Assembly: GCF_047496725.1 (NCBI RefSeq)
Contig: NC_132977.1
Span: forward strand, 5,340,501-5,404,500
Direction: 5' to 3'
From: Anoplolepis gracilipes
Taxonomy: Eukaryota > Arthropoda > Insecta > Hymenoptera > Formicidae
Length of the DNA: 64,000 nucleotides
Below are positions 59,127-64,000 of this stretch, one piece after another. Under the pieces are notes generated by a model that saw only the letters and a list, made by a program, of their open reading frames with translations, was not told the DNA's origin and did no database searches. A program made the translations under genes and the position numbers. Numbering within the stretch: the stretch's first letter is position 1; the number at the start of each line of letters is the position of its first letter.

Positions 59127-59889
59127 GTATAAGGTGTAAAAATTTAGAATTTTATTCCAAAAATACTTCAGAAAAATTAATTTCTCAAACTTTTTTTATA
59201 ATTAGAAAATATTATAATGTTTAAGAAACTTTTTTATAAATAAGTATCTCAATACTTGTATTCTTATTTATGTTTTTTATTTTGTAGGTGAATAATAAAG
59301 AAATAAAATGTTTGTTTATTTGCTTCTAAATCTTTTAAATTAATTTTAAGTATTAACCATTTACACACATTATTCCATTCTTTACTTTTTAAAAATTCTT
59401 CTAAATATAGAAAATAATTAAAAGTTATTAAAATAAAAAACAAATATATATACATATTATCATTTTATCTTTATTTCATTTTCTTTAATCTACAGTTTAA
59501 ATCATGCTGGCAGAAAAAGTAACTCATCTTACAGAAGAGTCCTTAATTCGTCCAATTTCTCTCTAGAGCAATTGCTTTAATAGCAATCGTTATATGATAT
59601 GATTGAAAACAAAAAACTGCTTATACACATATTAGTTCAAATGTAGTTAAAATCAAATTTTATATTTATAATATATTTGGAATAGATATTTAATAATAAA
59701 CCAGCTTCTTATATTAATAATGAATCGATTTTAATATAAAAAAGTACTACAAAGAATATACTAATATACATATATTTAATGCAAAAATTTATCGCGTTAC
59801 AAACTGACATTTATTATCGCGATATGTTCAACAAATAAGTTTGACGGACCAGTAGTCAGTGTAACTTTAATCATGCAAAGGTGTTAACT
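59127..59889. other. P10-P11 stretch with duplication breakpoint
   Basis: The P8-like intron ends near 59265; what follows up to about 59690 I cannot assign. From there the P11 upstream region is recognisable (TTTTAATATAAAAAAGTAC, 145 bp before the start, and AGTCAGTGTAACTTTAATC). Confidence 0.5.
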
Positions 59890-62885
59890 ATGGTCACTAT
59901 TCAACAAATTTTGCGACCTCTTTTTGTTACAAGTTTTATTATAGGTTTAGAAGTATATCCTACACCGAAAAAATTGTATTCTCTATTTTAGAAGAATTCC
60001 TTCTAAAGCTTTCCTCCAATAAAATATTCTAAAAAATTCAGAATATTCCCCTCTAATGATCTTTTGTTAAGAACAGTATATGAAATAAAGAAAATATTCT
60101 TAAATTGTATCATACAAACCCTATTTGCGCTTACACCACTAGAGGGCATAACGGTATATTTTTCCCGTAGATAGAAAAACCTTTCGCAAGATATAAGAAC
60201 CCCAATCCAAGAGAGTTCAGTATCGGGGCTCTTAGCCCTGAAGATGCAAACTGCAATGTTTACGAAACGTCATTGAGTGCATTACGCTGTTCATTCACGC
60301 CGCATCCATCCGGAAGTCCCCAGTTTAGACAATTCTAATGGCCACGAAAGCCTCAAGATTAGAAGTGTATATATATTCTTACATATTAAGAATATCTAAT
60401 ACTTTTCTATTTTTTAGAGGATTTCTGGGTTTAGTTAAGAAAATCCTCTTGGCGCTTATTTTAGAGGAAGATATTCTAAAAATAAGTGGTATATTCTTAA
60501 AATGAGAATATGATTTTTTCGGTGTATAAAACAGTTCAACAGCCCAATTCAACAATTTGGTGGATTGTTTACTTTAGTATTTTATATTCATTAATAGTGA
60601 AATTTGGTTTATTTATGTTTATCTCCTCTATTATATAGCAACTCTTTTTACATGGAAGGTATTATTTCCATTCAACAGTATGGCATTCATTGTAGCGATT
60701 AATATCTTTACCACTATTATATCTGTGATTATGAGTTTCTATCATCAAAATGTACAATTATATATTTTTATACTTTTAATACATATGTTTATCTGAATAT
60801 TAATATTATATCTTAGAACATTATAGTCTACATATTTAATACAGTCATTTTGTGGAAAATTAAAATTATTTTCAAACATTATTTCTTAAATTTTTTAATA
60901 GTACGTTATGTAAGAAATGAGTTATATAATTATACTTTATATAAGAAATGAGAAGAAAAAAAAGAGAAAAAAAGAGCATGAAGATGATTGTGTTACGAAT
61001 CATGTTGAATTGTTCTGTATAGTACGTATATGCACCTATGACGTTTTTTCGAGATTCGAAAAATGCCTGAAAAAACTTGCTGTTGTGAATGATACCTTGG
61101 AAAAATTGGATACGCCAAAAATGTATCAAAAGATGTATGCGCGATCAAAACGCATCATGATTGGATGGATTGTACACAGTTTTATTTTAAATTTCTACAA
61201 TATGCTACAATGGCTGAATATAAAACAAATTAGTTGGGCATTCTTTGCAACTCATATTATAAATTATGCTACCATATAAATGCGTTTGTAGACTTATTAA
61301 TTATTTTTATGTTATGGTTTGTATAATATTTAGTGTAAGTATTGTGTGTATATGTATAACAAACAAATTGCTATATCTATATTTTATAATCTTTATAAAT
61401 ATAAAATCCTTTTACAATTGTGATACTAATTAATATATTATAGACATCATAAAATAATATTTTGTAATATTGTAATATTTGACAAAACTTTTAAATATTC
61501 TATTTTATTTGTGCTTAATTTAAAAATTAACAAACATCAAAAAACTTGTCATATCGATGTATATCTATTATGTAAGAAATTCTATGTCGAAATGTATTAT
61601 ATAATTTGAAAAACATTGTAATACAGGTAAATAGGTAGCAAATTTGATAGAATAAAAGAACATATGTAATATCTGGTAAAAGAGGAATGCGGATTTAAAT
61701 GGAAGAAATCTGTTACCGGTTTACATCAATATACTTTATCTATTTACAATTACAAAACAACATTGTGGATCTTAATGTATATTGATATAAATATATGTTC
61801 AAAAAAATTATCACCTCGATGTTCATTTAATATAAAATTTGATAGAACTCTGTATTTCTAAAGATAATTAATTAAGAGAATCACTTTTATATTTATAAAA
61901 ACTCTGCTATTGCATAACAAGTTTTTAGGAATAAAATATAGTTTTTAGTAATAAAATATATATGTCTTTTCATAGGCATCTTCATTTAGAATTATGCTGC
62001 ATTATTCGCGAGTTGAATTCAATATCTGGAATGCAAATAAATTTCAAAATTTTACTTTGCAAACATATCCATAACTGTTTTATTACTTATACCAGTTTTA
62101 TTATTTATTTTTAATACTATCGTTGGAAAAACAAATATCACTATACGAATGGATTGATATTATCCACTGGACTTTTGCAGAAACAATGAAACTATACATC
62201 ATAAATCACATTTATGAGAATGTTACAATAAAAGTAAAACAATCCACATATAGCTCGGAAAAAATTACATGTTATTAATTTTTATTTAAAATATATTAGT
62301 AGTAATTTCCAAAATTTTTTCAGGCTAAGGAAATCGATCAGATAATTTATCAACTAACAAGTATTCTTCAATATGCAGATATTTGGGAGGAGGTAAAATA
62401 TATTTTAATTGCGCATAAAGCAAGAAATTAAATTAATTAAATAATATATATATATATATAATTATTATCAATTTACAGATTTATCAATTCACATTGCAAG
62501 CAGCAATGTATCATCCGTTAAAATTCACTGCAATGGGTCTTTTCTATTTTGGCAACGACTTTATTCGAAAGGTTATCTTTGTTATTTTCTTAATTTATAT
62601 TGTCGTTCTTATTTCATGTTTTAACAATAAATTATAAGAATTTAAAGAAAATTAATTTTATATATAAAATTATCTTTAGCAAATTGTTATTTTTCTATAC
62701 TAATATTTTTGTACTACTATTTTTGCATACTACACATAATGTAGTCATCTTATTTTTAACTTTTTTTATGCATTTCAATAAATTGCTTTTATTTATTGGA
62801 CAAAAATTAATTAATATTGTTTTTTCTAGTTTTGCATGCGATTCTAACATGTGTTATTATCATGGTGCAAAGACGATTAATTTTC
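59890..62885 (+). pseudogene. P11: dead first-subfamily receptor related to P6
   Basis: Parts: E1 59890-59962 plus 60527-60751, split by a 562-bp element; E2 about 61052-61316; E3 61627-61776; E4 61976-62233; E5 62324-62392; E6 62479-62571; E7 about 62830-62885. Lesions: the transposon in E1, an 8-bp CAGTTCAA-type duplication and a further frameshift in E1; the E2 acceptor changed from TTTTAG to TTTTCG and one base lost near ATTATGCTACC; TAA twice in E3 (the first replaces the Y of YIG); frame loss in E4 after ISGMQINF; frame loss in E7. E5 and E6 remain open. P11 sits before P12 just as P6 sits before P7, so the pair was duplicated together. Confidence 0.9.
59963..60524. mobile_element. TA-flanked inverted-repeat element inside P11 exon 1, 562 bp
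   Basis: Left end CACCGAAAAAATTGTATTCT and right end AGAATATGATTTTTTCGGTG are inverted repeats; TA duplicates flank both ends (59961-59962, 60525-60526). The exon resumes with TAAAACAG, so the insertion is exactly placed. The interior (about 60110-60350) is more GC-rich and contains CCTGAAGATGCAAACTGC followed by GTTTACGAAACGTC. No transposase ORF, so it is non-autonomous. Confidence 0.88.
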
Positions 62886-63591
62886 ACGTAAGACTAACCT
62901 CGAATTACAACAATGCATTAAGACTTTTTATGTAATTATACCAATAAAATTTATTACTCAAAGATGTTACAAAATATTGGTTACATAGTAACATATCTGG
63001 GATTACAATGCAATTTATCATATAAATATTTTACTTTTTCGATAAATTAATTATGTAAATGTTTCAGAATACAATTATGTGTTAAAGTTTAAAACTGTAT
63101 ATCAATATTTTTCAATATTAAAAATTAAATTATATATATATACTTATTTAATATTTATAATAATAATATTTTACTTAGAAAATTATAAACTGTCAATTCT
63201 TATAATTCAAACCATTTTACTCAAAATTTATTTTTTATACAAATTATAAAAAGCCTTTTCACTTTTATATAAAGGTGCAACATAGTAAGAATTCTTAGTT
63301 ATAACTTTTTATGCTTTATATAATAAGATAGCTGTATGTAGATAATAATTTTGCGCAAAAAAGATCATCTAATTTAAATTATCCATCTGTTTATTCTAGC
63401 ATTCGATATTCATCGCTCTTAATGGCAGTTTCAGCATATTATGCAGTATAATTCTTATAAAGTTTCCTGCAGGATGTACAAGAAAAAGTGAAAATAATTT
63501 TTCAATTTGCACGAATATTACCACAAAGTATCTTGTGTGTATTCGTATTTCATATTACAAAATGTAATTTAAATTTATAATTTCGATAACT
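62886..63591. promoter_or_regulatory. P11-P12 intergenic region with P12 upstream block
   Basis: Matches the P6-P7 region (TTTTTCGATAAATTAATTAT at about 63035) and then the block before P7 and P9 (AGTTTCCTGCAGGATGTACA, TTTATAATTTCGATAACT) up to the P12 start. Confidence 0.5.
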
Positions 63592-63855
63592 ATGACGAAG
63601 ACGATTCAGGCAGCGCTGTCACCAATATTGATTGTTGGATCATTCTGCGGTTTGGGCTTTTTCGAATATCCTCTTGGAAAACCCAGGCCATATCTTACTT
63701 GTCTGTATTTTTTAATCTCATGGAGCTCTTATGTGTATCTCTCTTATTATCTATTCTTTACTGATAATTATTATACAGACGAAATCTCCTGTACTAATAT
63801 AATAATAATATTTAGCACTATTCTATCGATGTTTTGCAGCTTGTTTTATTTTAAG
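63592..63855 (+). CDS. P12: gustatory receptor, second subfamily, exon 1 only (runs off window end)
   Basis: Open first exon of 264 nt: MTKTIQAALSPILIVGSFCG, EYPLGKPRPYLTCLYFL, ending SLFYFK at AAG|GTAAGA. Third copy of the P7/P9 type; it differs most in the middle (SWSSYVYLSYYLFFTDNYYT). Exons 2-7 would lie beyond position 64000, so integrity is unknown. Start chosen by alignment with P7 and P9, whose upstream sequence is also conserved. Confidence 0.8.
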
Positions 63856-64000
63856 GTAAGAATTATAAATCATATTGCTCAAATTTGTTACGCTTTAACT
63901 TTTGTATAATAAAGTACTTTTCAATGAGAGTACTGATCTCAATTGTCAAAATAAATAGACAAATATCAATGTTTAAGAATGATGTTTTTAAGACCAGTTT

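Noticed and set aside
1..64000. Odorant receptor (7tm_6) identity for these genes
   Set aside because: The KRLAAVDDTLEELG and HLHLELCRIARELN blocks, exon phases and the C-terminal hhhhhQM helix fit gustatory receptors better; 7tm_6 landmarks were not seen.

Overview
The window is AT-rich eukaryotic DNA holding a tandem cluster of chemoreceptor genes. Each gene is built from seven short exons with GT/AG introns and encodes about 390-400 residues. Recurrent motifs (TIQQALRP in exon 1, KRLAAVDDTLEELGTPK in exon 2, HLHLELCRIARELN in exon 4, FYFGNDFLRK in exon 6 and a C-terminal YVIIMIQM) identify insect gustatory receptors (7tm_7 superfamily). The style of the expansion suggests a hymenopteran, most likely an ant; that taxonomic call is inference. 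I found no rRNA, tRNA, CRISPR array or non-receptor host gene.

Layout. 1-20305: minus-strand genes M1 (first exon only, runs off the window), M2, M3, M4 and M5, plus dead exons R1, R2 and R3 at 13401-16490. 21491-48317: plus-strand genes P1-P6, of one subfamily, in head-to-tail order. 49057-64000: a mosaic of a second, divergent subfamily (P7, P9, P12, starting AKTIQAALSP or TKTIQAALSP), relatives starting PKTIQITLSL (P8 dead, P10 a lone first exon) and a dead first-subfamily gene (P11). Every complete gene joins exons in phases 0,2,2,0,0,0, and the summed exon lengths are multiples of three, which strongly supports the models.

How it works together. These are presumably ligand-gated cation-channel subunits of taste neurons. 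The genes carry their own upstream regions. A shared element (TTTTAATAYRYRYAAGTGC) lies about 115-145 bp before the start codon in nearly all first-subfamily genes and in their relics. Three copies of a divergent M-type/P-type head-to-head pair spaced about 1.1-1.2 kb can be seen, suggesting that a divergent pair was an ancestral duplication unit.

Decay and mobile DNA. The array shows birth-and-death evolution: nested dead first exons, a receptor whose C-terminus appears to run into the antisense of a dead exon, a possible cryptic-donor rescue of a frameshift, and many short terminal-inverted-repeat elements (1697, 7801, 18831, 23973, 31176, 41882, 59963 and a three-copy palindromic element). 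Coordinates come from reading by eye; exon borders rest on splice consensus, phase and paralogue comparison, not on transcripts.
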